Notes: generated from the sequence alone by a model not told the origin. A DNA stretch of 64,000 nucleotides from Sinomonas terrae (GCF_022539255.1 NZ_JAKZBV010000001.1:2418001-2482000), one strand, 5' to 3'; shown: positions 53,877 through 63,550, counted from the first letter of the stretch. Translations and numbers: made by a program.

Positions 53877-55121
53877 CTAGGCTGCCTCGCTCATACGACG
53901 CCACGCCGTCTCCGGACTCCGCGCCCAACCAGCGAGCTCCCCCCTGTCGACGACGCGTGCAAGGAGGTCCGCGAAGCGGTAGCCCGGCACTGCGGACAGC
54001 GACCGTCGAAGGAATCCGGACGCCTTCGACCCTCTGCCTCGTGCCCAGAAGATCCACCCGAGGATTGCAAGGGCCGGCGCGCGGACCTCGGGCTCCTCCT
54101 TCTCGACAAGCAGTCGCATGATCCGCTCGAGCCGCTCGATCCGCTCCCACTGCGGGCGCTCGCGGGTCTGGCCGAGAATGACCGATCCGAATTCGAGCAC
54201 CGTGTCAATGTCGATCGAGTCGCTGACCTGCTGCTCCTGCCACGCGCGGACGCGCAGACTCACTTCGTCAGGACTGAGGCCTCCGGCGAGCGCAGGCAGA
54301 GCCACAGCGCCGTTCTCAGGCCACGGATCGAGCACACCGATGGCACAGCTTCCTTGCCAGGCCGTAGACGCGCCGAGCGCCGCGGCGACAACAACCGCGT
54401 CACGGAGCGCTGGCCGGTCGAGCGATGCGGCGAGAAGCCCCAGCCGTTCATCCGCTGGAGCGCGACCCGTCGAAAGGGTCTCATCCCATACAGCGAGTGC
54501 CGCGGCGAACGTAGCGGCATCCCACCACTCCTCAGCAGACTCTCGTCCGGAGCCGACCCCAACTGCCGCATCGATCCGCTCGGCGGGAGTCCCCGATCCG
54601 AAGGAGCTCCCCCGATAGACGAGCTCGGCGCCCACCCGACTCGCCGTGATCGTCTCGATGGACCGGCCGGGCCACGGGCAGCAGCTCGCTTGCTCGCACA
54701 GGACGCTACGCCACGTGTGCTCACCCACGAGCCAGGCGTCGAGGAGCGGAATCCCGAGCTCCGAGAGGGCGAGCCGCACGGCCGTCACAGCGTGGCCGTG
54801 CGGAGGTGCCTGGATGTCACGCCATTCGTCCGCCGTGTAGATGGCCAGAACAGCAGCTTCGACCAGCGGATCGGTCAGGAGATAGTCGGTCACGGTCTTG
54901 GCAAAGCCCTCAAGCTCGTCGGGTTCAAGCCGTTCGGGCAGATCGACGCGGACAGACACCCCGAGGGAGCCAGCCCCAAGCGTGACGACCACGAGACTCT
55001 CCTGGGGCCACTCACCCAGAGCGTGGGGAATGTAGCCAAGAAGGTCCTCCGGCTCACGCACCGAAAGGGTGTCGCGGCCCGGGTGGGAGGCGGGTAGGAA
55101 GTGCTCGTTGCTCTCATCCAT
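53877..55121 (-). CDS. DUF4192 family protein
   Basis: A 414-aa soluble protein of the actinobacterial DUF4192 family, function unknown. The start REPEDLLGYIPHALGEWPQESLVVVTL is the family signature; the middle has GEHTWRSVLCEQASCCPWPGR with three Cys, and the C-terminal part is alpha-helical, TPR-like (APALAILGWIFWARGRGSKASGFLRRSL). It lies upstream of sigA on the same strand with 250 bp between, which probably contains the sigA promoter. Confidence 0.87.
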   Translation of the reverse strand: MDESNEHFLPASHPGRDTLSVREPEDLLGYIPHALGEWPQESLVVVTLGAGSLGVSVRVDLPERLEPDELEGFAKTVTDYLLTDPLVEAAVLAIYTADEWRDIQAPPHGHAVTAVRLALSELGIPLLDAWLVGEHTWRSVLCEQASCCPWPGRSIETITASRVGAELVYRGSSFGSGTPAERIDAAVGVGSGRESAEEWWDAATFAAALAVWDETLSTGRAPADERLGLLAASLDRPALRDAVVVAAALGASTAWQGSCAIGVLDPWPENGAVALPALAGGLSPDEVSLRVRAWQEQQVSDSIDIDTVLEFGSVILGQTRERPQWERIERLERIMRLLVEKEEPEVRAPALAILGWIFWARGRGSKASGFLRRSLSAVPGYRFADLLARVVDRGELAGWARSPETAWRRMSEAA

Positions 55122-55234
55122 GCCGCCAGTCTTGATGCCCTCCGGCGGGTAGCGCAGCCCGACAGGTGGCTATGTGGACAACTTGAGGAAATGACCGCCG
55201 AGAGCCGAGTGGGGAGGACCAGTCGAGTGGGCGC

Positions 55235-56572
55235 CTAGCTTTCGGTCTCCGCCGTGCGCCGGGAACGATAGTCCGCCCAGACCGTGCGGACCACCACGAG
55301 CAAGGGAGCAACATGCACCCCATTCGCTGCGAGCTGCCGCCGCACTTTGCGTCGCACACGAAGGATCATGACGACCCCGAATGCCATGACGAGCAGCTGG
55401 ACGGCGAGCGCCACGCGGAAGGCACTGAGCGAATACAGGCCAGCCGGCGAGAGCCCCATGGCGTGTTGGACGTCGAGGAGCCAGCCGACGAGGAACATCG
55501 TGATGAGGGCCGCCACGAATCCGCCTGAATTGACGATGCCCGTCGCCGTGCCGAGACGATGCGATGGGTTGAACGTGCGCGCGAAGTCGAACCCGATCAT
55601 CGACGACGGGCCACCGACGGCGAGCGCTGCAACGAGGATCACGAGTAGCCACGAGGGAGCTTGGCCGGGGTACACGAGGACGACGGCCCACATGAGGGCT
55701 GTGAGCGCCGTGATGAGCAGGACGAACGTCGATCGACGGAGCGGGTGCCTGGAGACGAATCGGCCGACGGGCGGTCCTGCGAAGAGCGCGACGACGACGA
55801 AGAAGGACATGAGTCCGGCCGCGGCTCCGGAGCTATACCCTTCCCCTGCCACGAGGAAGGGGAAGCCCCAGGCCAGGGCGAACACGTTGCCGCTGAACTG
55901 GACCGTGAAGTGGCTCCACAGTCCGAGACGGGTTCCGGGCTGGCGCCAAGCGGCGGCCAGAACGGCCCGCGTTCCCTCCGGCTGTGTCTGCTGGGCAGGT
56001 GCGGCGCCTTCCGGCGCGTTGCGCAGCAGGGAAAGGACAAGAACGACGACGAGTGCCGACATCGAGGCCAGCGTGAGGAAGCCTGCCGTCCAGCCGCGCG
56101 CATGCAGAAGCGAGAGGAAGGGGATGACGCTCACCAGCTGGCCGAGCATTCCGAGCATGCCGGTGAGCTGGGTGAGCAGTGGGGAGCGCTTTGCAGGGAA
56201 CCACAGGGGAACGAGGCGCAGGACCGAGACGAACGTCATGGCATCGCCCATGCCGACGAGCATGCGGCCGATGATCCCAGTCACGACCGAATCGGCGACG
56301 GCGATCTGGAGCTGCCCCAGCCCCATGAAGACGGCCCCCGTCGCCACCATGATCCGCGATCCGAACCGGTCGACGAGCAGGCCGACCGGGACCTGGAGCG
56401 ATGCGTAGACCACGAGCTGGAGTACCGTGAAGGACGAGAGGACAGCGCCGCCGACATGGAAGCGGGCAGAGGCCTCAAGGCCGACGACGCCGAACGAGGT
56501 CCGCTGCATCACCGCCACGAGGTACGCGAAGACCCCGATCCCCCATACTGTCCACGCGCGCCAGCTATTCAC
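55235..56572 (-). CDS. MFS transporter
   Basis: A 445-aa, 12-helix major facilitator protein. It begins VNSWRAWTVWGIGVFAYLVAVMQRTSFGVVG, with motif-A-like VGLLVDRFGSRIMVATG after helix 2 and GRFVSRHPLRRST between helices 8 and 9. A QQTQPEGTR linker marks the central loop. GTG 56572 is the likely start, ten bases after the PAC2 stop, although its GGGGGA is too close to serve as a Shine-Dalgarno; upstream codons are Arg-rich and overlap PAC2. Probably cotranscribed with PAC2. Substrate unknown. Confidence 0.82.
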   Translation of the reverse strand: MNSWRAWTVWGIGVFAYLVAVMQRTSFGVVGLEASARFHVGGAVLSSFTVLQLVVYASLQVPVGLLVDRFGSRIMVATGAVFMGLGQLQIAVADSVVTGIIGRMLVGMGDAMTFVSVLRLVPLWFPAKRSPLLTQLTGMLGMLGQLVSVIPFLSLLHARGWTAGFLTLASMSALVVVLVLSLLRNAPEGAAPAQQTQPEGTRAVLAAAWRQPGTRLGLWSHFTVQFSGNVFALAWGFPFLVAGEGYSSGAAAGLMSFFVVVALFAGPPVGRFVSRHPLRRSTFVLLITALTALMWAVVLVYPGQAPSWLLVILVAALAVGGPSSMIGFDFARTFNPSHRLGTATGIVNSGGFVAALITMFLVGWLLDVQHAMGLSPAGLYSLSAFRVALAVQLLVMAFGVVMILRVRRKVRRQLAANGVHVAPLLVVVRTVWADYRSRRTAETES

Positions 56573-56582
56573 TCCCCCGATC

Positions 56583-57572
56583 CTAGTCGGCGGGGGCGCC
56601 GCCTCCCTGGGTGTCGTCGCCGTTTGCGCCAGTGTCCTTCGTCTCCTCTTGAGAGGCGAGGTACGCCTCGACGGCCGCTCCGAGCACTTCGGCATCGGGA
56701 AGCTCCCCGCTCATCGCGGCGAGGAGCGAGCGCCGCGGAGCATCCGCCGACCGCTCGTCGAAGCGCTCCTCAAGCCCTTCGACAAGCTCGCGGACGTCGT
56801 CCGAGCCTGCGACCTGGTCGGCGATCTGCCCCTCGACCTCGCGGCTGGCCTCGCGGAGCCGGTCGGTCGGCAGCATGAGCGACGCCGCGGCACCGAGGTG
56901 CTCGAGGCCAGTCACGGCAGAGGCCGGGTATTCGGCCTCGGCCAGATAGTGCGGAGTGTGCACGACGAATCCGACAACTCCGCGGCCGGCCTCGGTGAGA
57001 CGGAGTTCGAGGAGGTGGCCGATCGCAGCGGGAACGCTGACGATGGGCTTCCATCGGGAAATGCCGTCGACGAGATCAGGCCGATTGCCGTGCACCGTGA
57101 CACCGAGCGGGCGCGTGTGCGGAACCGGCATCGGGATGGAATGCGTCCAGAGGACGAGGCGGACGTCCAGCTTCTCAACGAGCTCGACGACGGCTCGGGA
57201 GAACCGCTCCCACTGGAAGTCCGGCTCGGGCCCGGCGAGGAGGAGGTAGGGCTGTCCGAGGCCGTCGACGAGTGCGTAGAGGGCCAGCCGATGGGGGGTG
57301 TAGCCCTCGAGGTGGTCCTCCACGAACGTGATCCTCGGACGCCGAGCCCTGTAGTCGATGAGGGTGTCGACGTCGAATTCGGCGACGGTGCGCGCAGTCC
57401 CCTCCCCGAGGAGCTCACCCGTGATCTGTTCGACGGCATGGCCAGCATCGGCAAATCCAGTGAATCCCATGAGCATCGGCAGGCCCCGGAGGTCGGGGTC
57501 TCCCAGCAGCTCCTGGGCTGCGGCGTAGAGACCAGCGGGTTCCTGAAGCGGCCCGCTCCGGGCATGGTCCAT
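56583..57572 (-). CDS. PAC2-family (proteasome assembly chaperone-like) protein
   Basis: A 329-aa protein of the PAC2 family, homologous to archaeal/eukaryotic proteasome assembly chaperones and common in Actinobacteria (Rv2714-like). Signature segments are PMLMGFTGFADAGHAVEQ, EFDVDTLIDYRARRP, PYLLLAGPEPDFQWERF and VGFVVHTPHYLAEAEYP. The last 35 residues are acidic and disordered. No proteasome gene is in the window, and a role in proteasome assembly has not been shown for bacterial members. Divergent from pepA. Confidence 0.87.
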   Translation of the reverse strand: MDHARSGPLQEPAGLYAAAQELLGDPDLRGLPMLMGFTGFADAGHAVEQITGELLGEGTARTVAEFDVDTLIDYRARRPRITFVEDHLEGYTPHRLALYALVDGLGQPYLLLAGPEPDFQWERFSRAVVELVEKLDVRLVLWTHSIPMPVPHTRPLGVTVHGNRPDLVDGISRWKPIVSVPAAIGHLLELRLTEAGRGVVGFVVHTPHYLAEAEYPASAVTGLEHLGAAASLMLPTDRLREASREVEGQIADQVAGSDDVRELVEGLEERFDERSADAPRRSLLAAMSGELPDAEVLGAAVEAYLASQEETKDTGANGDDTQGGGAPAD

Positions 57573-57725
57573 CTGGCTTTCGCTCCTCTCGTGGTCCTCT
57601 AAGTGTCAACCGAACACGGCTGTCCATCATTCCACCACCGGCTACGATCGAAAGTCCGGAAGCGGGACAGCCCTCCCCCCGGAATACTGCCCACCAGAAG
57701 CCCAGAAGAATCGAGGCCTCCTTCC

Positions 57726-59258
57726 GTGTTCATCAATGCCGAAGCATCACTGAGCGCCATCGCCCGGGACCTTCGCAAGAATCCCAGCGACGCGGTCGTC
57801 ATCGGCGTCGCGCAGGGCGGCGACGGTCCGCTCCTCCTCGACAGCCCCCTGAGCGCAAAGGACGCGGAGGCGATCCAGAGCACCCTCGGGCTGCTCGGGA
57901 TGAGCGGAGCACCCGATTCCCTGGTCCGGCTCCCAGGCCTTCCGGAGCTCAACACGCAGATCATCGCCCTGGCAGGGGTGGGAAAGCTCACTGGCGATGC
58001 GCCCGCTCCCGAGCAGCTTCGCCGGGCGGCAGGCTCGGCTGTGCGTCAGCTTGCAGGGCTTGAAAAGGTGGTTCTCGCCTTCCCTGCCCCCACCGTCGCC
58101 GAATTCTCGGCCGTTGCCGAAGGCGCGGCTCTCGGCGCCTACTCCTACACTGAGCACCGCACTCGGACGGGGGAGGCAGCGAAGCCCAACGTGGCGCGCG
58201 CCGTCGTCCTCTCCCCCATCGCGGGAAGCGCTGCTGCCGAGGCCGCTCTGCTTCGCGCCGCGGCCGTGGCGAAGGCAGTGAACACGACCCGCACGCTCGT
58301 CAACATGCCTCCGAGCCAGCTGTACCCGGCGTCGTTCGCAGACGCAGCGAAGGAACTGGCGAAGGGAACACCGGTCAAGATCACGGTCTGGGATGAGAAG
58401 CGCCTAGAGAAGGAGGGCTTCGGCGGCATCCTCGCGGTAGGGCAGGGAAGCGCGCGCCTCCCCCGACTCGTCAAGGCCGAATACGTGCCCGCCCAGGCCT
58501 CGAAGGCTCCGTCCGTACATCTCGTGGGCAAGGGAATCACCTTCGACACGGGCGGAATCTCGATCAAGCCCGCAGCCAAGATGGACGAGATGAAGAGCGA
58601 CATGGCAGGGGCCGCGTCCGTTCTCGCCACTGTCCTCGCCGCCGCGCGCCTCGGAGTCCGCACGAAGGTGACGGCGTGGCTCTGCATCGCGGAGAACATG
58701 CCCTCGGGCAGCGCCCAGAGGCCGGCAGACGTGATCACGATCCACGGAGGGACCACGGTCGAGGTCCTCAACACCGATGCAGAAGGCCGACTCGTCATGG
58801 CGGACGGCCTCGCGGCGGCAAGCGAGGAGAAGCCCGACGTCATCATCGACATCGCGACGCTCACCGGCGCTGCCCTCATCGCACTCGGCACGCGCACCGC
58901 GGGGCTCATGGGCGACGAGGCGGTGACGGGCGCGCTCAAGGACGCCGCCGACGGCGAGGGCGAGGCCGCGTGGGCGATGCCGCTTCCCGACGAACTGCGG
59001 GCAGGCCTCGACTCCGCCGTGGCCGACATCGCAAACGTGGGCGACAGGCCCGGCGGAATGCTCACCGCGGGCATCTTCCTGCGCGAATTCGTCGGCAAGA
59101 ACGGCAACGGCTCAACGATTCCGTGGGCGCACATCGACGTCGCCGGGCCGGCATTCAACACCGGCGGGGCTTGGGGCTACACACCGAAGCAGGGCACGGG
59201 CGCAATGGTCCGCACGCTCGTTCGCTACGTCGAGGATCTGGGGAACACGAGCTCCTGA
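57726..59258 (+). CDS. pepA: Leucyl aminopeptidase (M17)
   Basis: A 510-aa cytosolic metallo-aminopeptidase, hexameric in homologues, removing N-terminal residues from peptides. The N-terminal macro-like domain covers to about 170. Catalytic motifs: Lys and Asp of GKGITFDTGGISIKP, the MKSDMAGAA metal Asp, and the bicarbonate-site NTDAEGRLVMADGL with Asp, Glu and Arg. GTG 57726 gives a protein aligned with the family start (VFINAEASLSAIA); the frame is open to 57603. A divergent PAC2 gene lies upstream and a strong hairpin follows. Confidence 0.92.
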   Translation: MFINAEASLSAIARDLRKNPSDAVVIGVAQGGDGPLLLDSPLSAKDAEAIQSTLGLLGMSGAPDSLVRLPGLPELNTQIIALAGVGKLTGDAPAPEQLRRAAGSAVRQLAGLEKVVLAFPAPTVAEFSAVAEGAALGAYSYTEHRTRTGEAAKPNVARAVVLSPIAGSAAAEAALLRAAAVAKAVNTTRTLVNMPPSQLYPASFADAAKELAKGTPVKITVWDEKRLEKEGFGGILAVGQGSARLPRLVKAEYVPAQASKAPSVHLVGKGITFDTGGISIKPAAKMDEMKSDMAGAASVLATVLAAARLGVRTKVTAWLCIAENMPSGSAQRPADVITIHGGTTVEVLNTDAEGRLVMADGLAAASEEKPDVIIDIATLTGAALIALGTRTAGLMGDEAVTGALKDAADGEGEAAWAMPLPDELRAGLDSAVADIANVGDRPGGMLTAGIFLREFVGKNGNGSTIPWAHIDVAGPAFNTGGAWGYTPKQGTGAMVRTLVRYVEDLGNTSS

Positions 59259-59270
59259 CTTCAGTTGCGG

Positions 59271-59318
59271 GACAGCGAGGAGGGCGTTCGGCTTCCGGCC
59301 GGACGCCCTCTCGCTGTC
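59271..59318 (+). terminator. Hairpin terminator after pepA
   Basis: GACAGCGAG with AGGGCGT pairs with ACGCCCT and CTCGCTGTC (59271-59287 with 59303-59318), one bulged G, topped by a CGGC/GCCG stem. It starts 13 bp past the stop. The rest of the 310-bp gap to lpdA (59319-59568) holds no recognised gene and presumably the lpdA promoter. Confidence 0.8.
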
Positions 59319-59568
59319 TGTGAGAGGGATCACCAGCCCTAAGGATCGCCCTCCGCTTCCGAGAAGTGAGAAGATAAATCCACCAAGCGAAACCCGGGTT
59401 GGTGCGTGACCCTTGCCACAAGGCTGGGACAAACGGCCCTAGGAAGGTGGAGCATAGTCGGTCAGGGCGATAGGGTTGCCCTGATACCGGGCCTGCCAGC
59501 GCACCAGCTGGTGGGCAGATTGTCACCCATGACGGCTTATCGCCGTCCTTCATGCGAGGGAGCGTCAC

Positions 59569-60951
59569 GTGGCCGACCAGCCAACTGCGCAGGAATTCGA
59601 CATCTTGGTCCTCGGTGGCGGCAGTGGCGGCTACGCTGCCGCACTGCGTGCCGTCCAGTTCGGCTACAGCGTCGGGCTCGTCGAGAAGAGCAAGCTCGGC
59701 GGGACGTGCCTCCACAATGGCTGCATCCCCACGAAGGCCCTCCTTCACTCCGCAGAACTGGCGGACCACGCCCGCGACGCGGCGAAGTACGGCGTGAATG
59801 TAACGCTCGAAAGCATCGACATGGACGCGGTGAACGCCTACAAGAACGGCGTCATCGCGGGCAAGTTCAAGGGCCTGTCGGGCCTCATCAAGTCCAAGGG
59901 CATCACCGTCATCGAGGGCGAGGGCCGCCTGACCGGCCCGGACACGATCACTGTGAACGGCACCGCCTACAAGGGCAAGAACATCATCCTCGCCACCGGC
60001 TCCTACTCGCGGACTCTCCCGGGCCTCGAGCTCGGCGGCCGCGTCATCACCTCGGATCAAGCCCTCGAGCTCGACTACGTTCCGAAGTCGGCAATCGTGC
60101 TCGGCGGCGGCGTCATCGGCGTCGAGTTCGCTTCCGTCTGGAAGTCGTTCGGCGTCGACGTCACGATCGTCGAAGGGCTGCCGTCCCTCGTCCCCAATGA
60201 GGACGATGCGATCATCAAGCAGCTCGAGCGGGCGTTCAAGAAGCGCGGCATCAAGTTCAACACCGGCACGTTCTTCCAAGGCGTCGAGCAGGACGAGAAC
60301 GGGGTCAAGGTAACCCTCGTCGACGGCAAGACGTTCGAGGCCGAGCTCCTCCTCGTAGCCGTCGGCCGCGGACCCGTCACCGCGAACCTCGGCTACGAGG
60401 AGCAGGGCGTCACGATCGACCGCGGCTTCGTGATCACGAATGAGCGGCTCCACACGGGCGTGGGCAACATCTACGCAGTCGGCGACATCGTGCCGGGCGT
60501 CCAGCTCGCGCACCGCGGCTTCCAGCAGGGCATCTTCGTTGCCGAAGAGATCGCTGGCCTCAACCCGGTCGTCGTCGAGGACGTCAACATTCCGAAGGTG
60601 ACCTTCTGCGATCCCGAGATCGCGACCGTCGGCTACACGGAGAAGGGTGCCAAAGCGAAGTTCGGAGACGATCAGGTCCAGGTGCAGGAATACAACCTGG
60701 CCGGAAACGGCAAGAGCTCCATCCTCGGCACGTCCGGGATCGTCAAGGTCGTGCGCCAGAAGGACGGCCCTGTGGTCGGCGTCCACATGATCGGTGCGCG
60801 CATGGGCGAGCAGATCGGTGAAGCGCAGCTGATCGTCAACTGGGAGGCCTACCCCGAGGACGTCGCGCAGTTCATCCACGCCCACCCGACGCAGAACGAG
60901 TCCCTCGGCGAGGCTAATCTCGCTCTGGCCGGCAAGCCGCTCCACGGCTGA
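59569..60951 (+). CDS. lpdA: Dihydrolipoyl dehydrogenase (E3)
   Basis: A 460-aa FAD disulphide oxidoreductase that reoxidises lipoamide of 2-oxoacid dehydrogenase complexes using NAD+. The FAD loop is LVLGGGSGGYAAA, the redox disulphide is C47-C52 in GGTCLHNGCIPTK, the NAD loop is VLGGGVIGVEFASVW, and the C-terminal catalytic His-Glu pair is in HAHPTQNESLGE. GTG 59569 is the start. sucB follows after 59 bp on the same strand, so the E3 and E2 components are likely made together. Confidence 0.95.
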   Translation: MADQPTAQEFDILVLGGGSGGYAAALRAVQFGYSVGLVEKSKLGGTCLHNGCIPTKALLHSAELADHARDAAKYGVNVTLESIDMDAVNAYKNGVIAGKFKGLSGLIKSKGITVIEGEGRLTGPDTITVNGTAYKGKNIILATGSYSRTLPGLELGGRVITSDQALELDYVPKSAIVLGGGVIGVEFASVWKSFGVDVTIVEGLPSLVPNEDDAIIKQLERAFKKRGIKFNTGTFFQGVEQDENGVKVTLVDGKTFEAELLLVAVGRGPVTANLGYEEQGVTIDRGFVITNERLHTGVGNIYAVGDIVPGVQLAHRGFQQGIFVAEEIAGLNPVVVEDVNIPKVTFCDPEIATVGYTEKGAKAKFGDDQVQVQEYNLAGNGKSSILGTSGIVKVVRQKDGPVVGVHMIGARMGEQIGEAQLIVNWEAYPEDVAQFIHAHPTQNESLGEANLALAGKPLHG

Positions 60952-61010
60952 GACGCCTGCGGGCAACGACATCAATCGCACGATTAGAAGCACGAAGGAG
61001 CACGGAGACA

Positions 61011-62858
61011 ATGTCTGAATCCGTCAACTTGCCGGCTCTCGGGGAGAGCGTCACCGAAGGTACCGTCACGCGCTGGCTCAAGCAGGTGGGGGACCGCGTC
61101 GAGGTTGACGAGCCTCTCGTCGAGGTCTCGACGGACAAGGTCGACACGGAGATTCCCTCGCCTATCGCCGGCGTCCTCGAGGAGATCCTCGTCGCTGAAG
61201 ATGAGACCGCCGAGGTCGGAGCTCCCCTGGCCCGAATCGGAGACGGCACAGGCGGCGGTTCTGCCCCGGCAGGTGCTGCGCCCGCTGAGGAGTCTGCAGC
61301 GGAGGCCGCCCCGGCCCAGCAGGCCGCACCCGCGGCTCCCGCCCAAGCAGCGCCCGCGGAGGAGCCGGCCGAGCCGTCGGTCGATCAGGCGGCTCCCGAG
61401 GGGCACGAAGTGACGCTTCCTGCCCTCGGCGAGAGCGTCACCGAAGGCACCGTCACCCGCTGGCTCAAGAGCATCGGCGACGCCGTCGAGGTCGATGAGC
61501 CTCTCCTCGAGGTTTCCACCGACAAGGTGGACACCGAGATCCCCTCGCCCGTCGCGGGCACGCTGCAGGAGATCCGGGTCAACGAGGACGAGACGGCCGA
61601 GGTCGGCGCTGTCCTCGCAGTCATCGGTTCCGGCGCCGCCGCCCAGGTTGCGCCGGCCCAGCCCGCTCCCGCCGAGGAGTCGGCCCAGACAGCGCCTGCA
61701 CCCGAGTCCGCCGCGTCGTCGGCCGCGGTCGCCTCCGCGCCTGCCCCCGCCCCCGCGGAGGATGAGGACAAGGCGCTGGCGCAGGCAGCTCCCGCCCCGG
61801 CCGCTGCGCAGCAGGCGCCCGCCGCGCCGACGGCACCCGCTCAGACGGCACCCCCTCAGGCAGCCCCCGCCCAACAGGCTCCCGCCGCACCCGCCGCCTC
61901 GAACGGCGCGGAAGGCGGCTACGTCACGCCGCTCGTGCGGAAGCTCGCCAATCAGCAGGGCGTCGATCTCTCGACGGTGAAGGGCACCGGCATCGGTGGC
62001 CGTATCCGCAAGCAGGATGTCGTCGCTGCCGCGGAAGCGCAGAAGGCCGCCCAGCAGACAGCTGCCCCGGCACCTGCCCAGCCGGCTGCCGCTCCGTCGG
62101 CTCCGTCAGCGCCCTCGGCTGCGCCGGTCTCGTCGCTCCGCGGCACGACCGAGAAGGCCCCGCGCATCCGTCAGGTCATCGCCCGCCGGATGCGAGAGTC
62201 GCTCGACACGTCGACCCAGCTCACGCAGGTGCATGAGATCGACATGACGAGGATCGCCAAGCTCCGTGATCGGGCCAAGGCGAACTTCCAGGCCCAGAAC
62301 GGCGTCAAGCTCACGTTCCTCCCGTTCATCGCGAAGGCCGTCGCCGAGGCGCTCAAGCAGCACCCGAAGCTCAACGCGGAGTACAACGAGGAGAAGCAGG
62401 AGATCACGTACCACAACGCGGAGCACCTTGCTATCGCCGTGGACACCGAGAAGGGGCTCCTCGTCCCGGTCATCAACGATGCTGGCGATCTGAACCTCGC
62501 CGGCCTCGCGAGCCGCATCGCCGACGTCGCGTCGCGGACGCGCAGCGGAAAGATCGGCCCGGACGAGCTTTCGGGCGGGACCTTCAGCATCACGAACATC
62601 GGTTCCGTCGGGGCGCTCTTCGACACCCCGATCATCAACCAGCCGCAGGTCGCGATCCTCGGCACCGGTGCCATCGTGAAGCGCCCGTGGGTCACGCAGA
62701 ACGCTGAGGGCGACGACGTCATCTCGATCCGCTCGATGATGTATCTCTCGCTCACGTACGACCACCGCCTTGTCGACGGTGCGGACGCGGGACGGTTCCT
62801 GCAGACGCTCCGTGCCCGCCTCGAGGCTGGCGCGTTCGAGGCCGACCTCGGCCTCTGA
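61011..62858 (+). CDS. sucB: 2-oxoacid dehydrogenase E2 (dihydrolipoamide succinyl/acyltransferase) with two lipoyl domains
   Basis: A 615-aa E2 core protein. Two lipoyl domains (about 3-77 and 133-207) carry lipoylated K43 and K172, each in EVSTDKVDTEIPSP, and are nearly identical. Ala/Pro/Gln-rich linkers (78-130 and 208-300) separate them from the E3-binding domain (about 301-337, TPLVRKLANQQGVDLSTVKGTGIGGR) and the catalytic acyltransferase domain with YDHRLVDGADAG. In Actinobacteria such proteins serve pyruvate and 2-oxoglutarate dehydrogenases, the latter using OdhA/KGD with a built-in E2-like domain, so pyruvate dehydrogenase E2 is an alternative reading. Confidence 0.9.
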   Translation: MSESVNLPALGESVTEGTVTRWLKQVGDRVEVDEPLVEVSTDKVDTEIPSPIAGVLEEILVAEDETAEVGAPLARIGDGTGGGSAPAGAAPAEESAAEAAPAQQAAPAAPAQAAPAEEPAEPSVDQAAPEGHEVTLPALGESVTEGTVTRWLKSIGDAVEVDEPLLEVSTDKVDTEIPSPVAGTLQEIRVNEDETAEVGAVLAVIGSGAAAQVAPAQPAPAEESAQTAPAPESAASSAAVASAPAPAPAEDEDKALAQAAPAPAAAQQAPAAPTAPAQTAPPQAAPAQQAPAAPAASNGAEGGYVTPLVRKLANQQGVDLSTVKGTGIGGRIRKQDVVAAAEAQKAAQQTAAPAPAQPAAAPSAPSAPSAAPVSSLRGTTEKAPRIRQVIARRMRESLDTSTQLTQVHEIDMTRIAKLRDRAKANFQAQNGVKLTFLPFIAKAVAEALKQHPKLNAEYNEEKQEITYHNAEHLAIAVDTEKGLLVPVINDAGDLNLAGLASRIADVASRTRSGKIGPDELSGGTFSITNIGSVGALFDTPIINQPQVAILGTGAIVKRPWVTQNAEGDDVISIRSMMYLSLTYDHRLVDGADAGRFLQTLRARLEAGAFEADLGL

Positions 62859-62900
62859 CCGGCATCGCTCCGGCCGACCTCGGCCTCTGACCGGCATCGC
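62840..62900. repeat. 29-bp exact tandem duplication spanning the sucB stop codon
   Basis: GGCCGACCTCGGCCTCTGAC plus CGGCATCGC occurs at 62840-62868 and 62872-62900, a 32-bp period. The first copy holds the last codons (EADLGL) and TGA of sucB; the second repeats them downstream of the stop. Confidence 0.92.
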
Positions 62901-62916
62901 CTCCGGCTGGCTCAAA

Positions 62917-62953
62917 CCGCGGCCCGGATCCCCCTCAGGGATCCGGGCCGCGG
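62917..62953 (+). terminator. Hairpin terminator after sucB
   Basis: CCGCGGCCCGGATCCC (62917-62932) pairs perfectly with 62938-62953, a 16-bp stem with the loop CCTCA. It lies 58 bp after the sucB stop. Confidence 0.85.
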
Positions 62954-63036
62954 CCCTTCCATTCGTTATCCACTTGGAACCCTCGAGGCTCCGGATCGAG
63001 CGGGACGGCCACTGGGCCAACACTAGAATCGAGACC

Positions 63037-63408
63037 ATGACTGTCGTCCTGAGCATCTTCGTCTTCCTCCACATCGTCGGTGCAGCGATGATCGTGGGCC
63101 CGTGGATCGCGAACATGAAGAAGCCCACCGTGGGCGCTCGGCAGTTCGATGGTGCCATGACCCAGCTCGTCACCGGCATCATCCTTGTCGGCCTCATCAC
63201 GGTGCTCTCGAAGCAGGCGGACTCGAACGTCTCCTCCCCCGACTACCTGAAGCTCACGATCAAGTTCATCATCGCCGTCGTAGTCGGCGCGCTCGCCTTC
63301 GTCGGGAACCGCCGTCGGAAGGCTGGCGAACCGGTCGCACCGGGACTCGCACACGCCGTCGGAGGACTCGCCCTCCTCAACGTCGCCATCGCGACGATCT
63401 GGCCCTGA
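63037..63408 (+). CDS. Small membrane protein, 123 aa, function unknown
   Basis: A protein with four predicted transmembrane helices (about 3-22, 42-60, 72-90, 103-121). The first has LHIVGAAMIVGPWIAN with a His, resembling small haem- or copper-linked membrane proteins of the DUF2269/CopD type, but the evidence is thin and I do not name a family. ATG 63037 is chosen as the first codon before the first helix; sequence upstream in frame lies in the terminator. It is followed by a classical terminator and is probably monocistronic. Confidence 0.78.
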   Translation: MTVVLSIFVFLHIVGAAMIVGPWIANMKKPTVGARQFDGAMTQLVTGIILVGLITVLSKQADSNVSSPDYLKLTIKFIIAVVVGALAFVGNRRRKAGEPVAPGLAHAVGGLALLNVAIATIWP

Positions 63409-63427
63409 CGGCCTCGGCTGGCACCGT

Positions 63428-63466
63428 AGCCCCGCGAGCTTCATGAGAAGCAAGCGGGGCTTTTTT
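63428..63466 (+). terminator. Rho-independent terminator with U-tract
   Basis: AGCCCCGC (63428-63435) pairs with GCGGGGCT (63454-63461), with an inner GCTTC-ATGA-GAAGC hairpin, followed by a run of six T (63461-63466). It is the only terminator in the window with a clear U-tract. Confidence 0.88.
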
Positions 63467-63550
63467 GTGCCTACGATGGCGGAGCCAGTCCACTCACTCC
63501 GGCCCTCTGGCCGGCGAAGCAGTCCACAGGACCCAACGAAGGAGCGAAGC

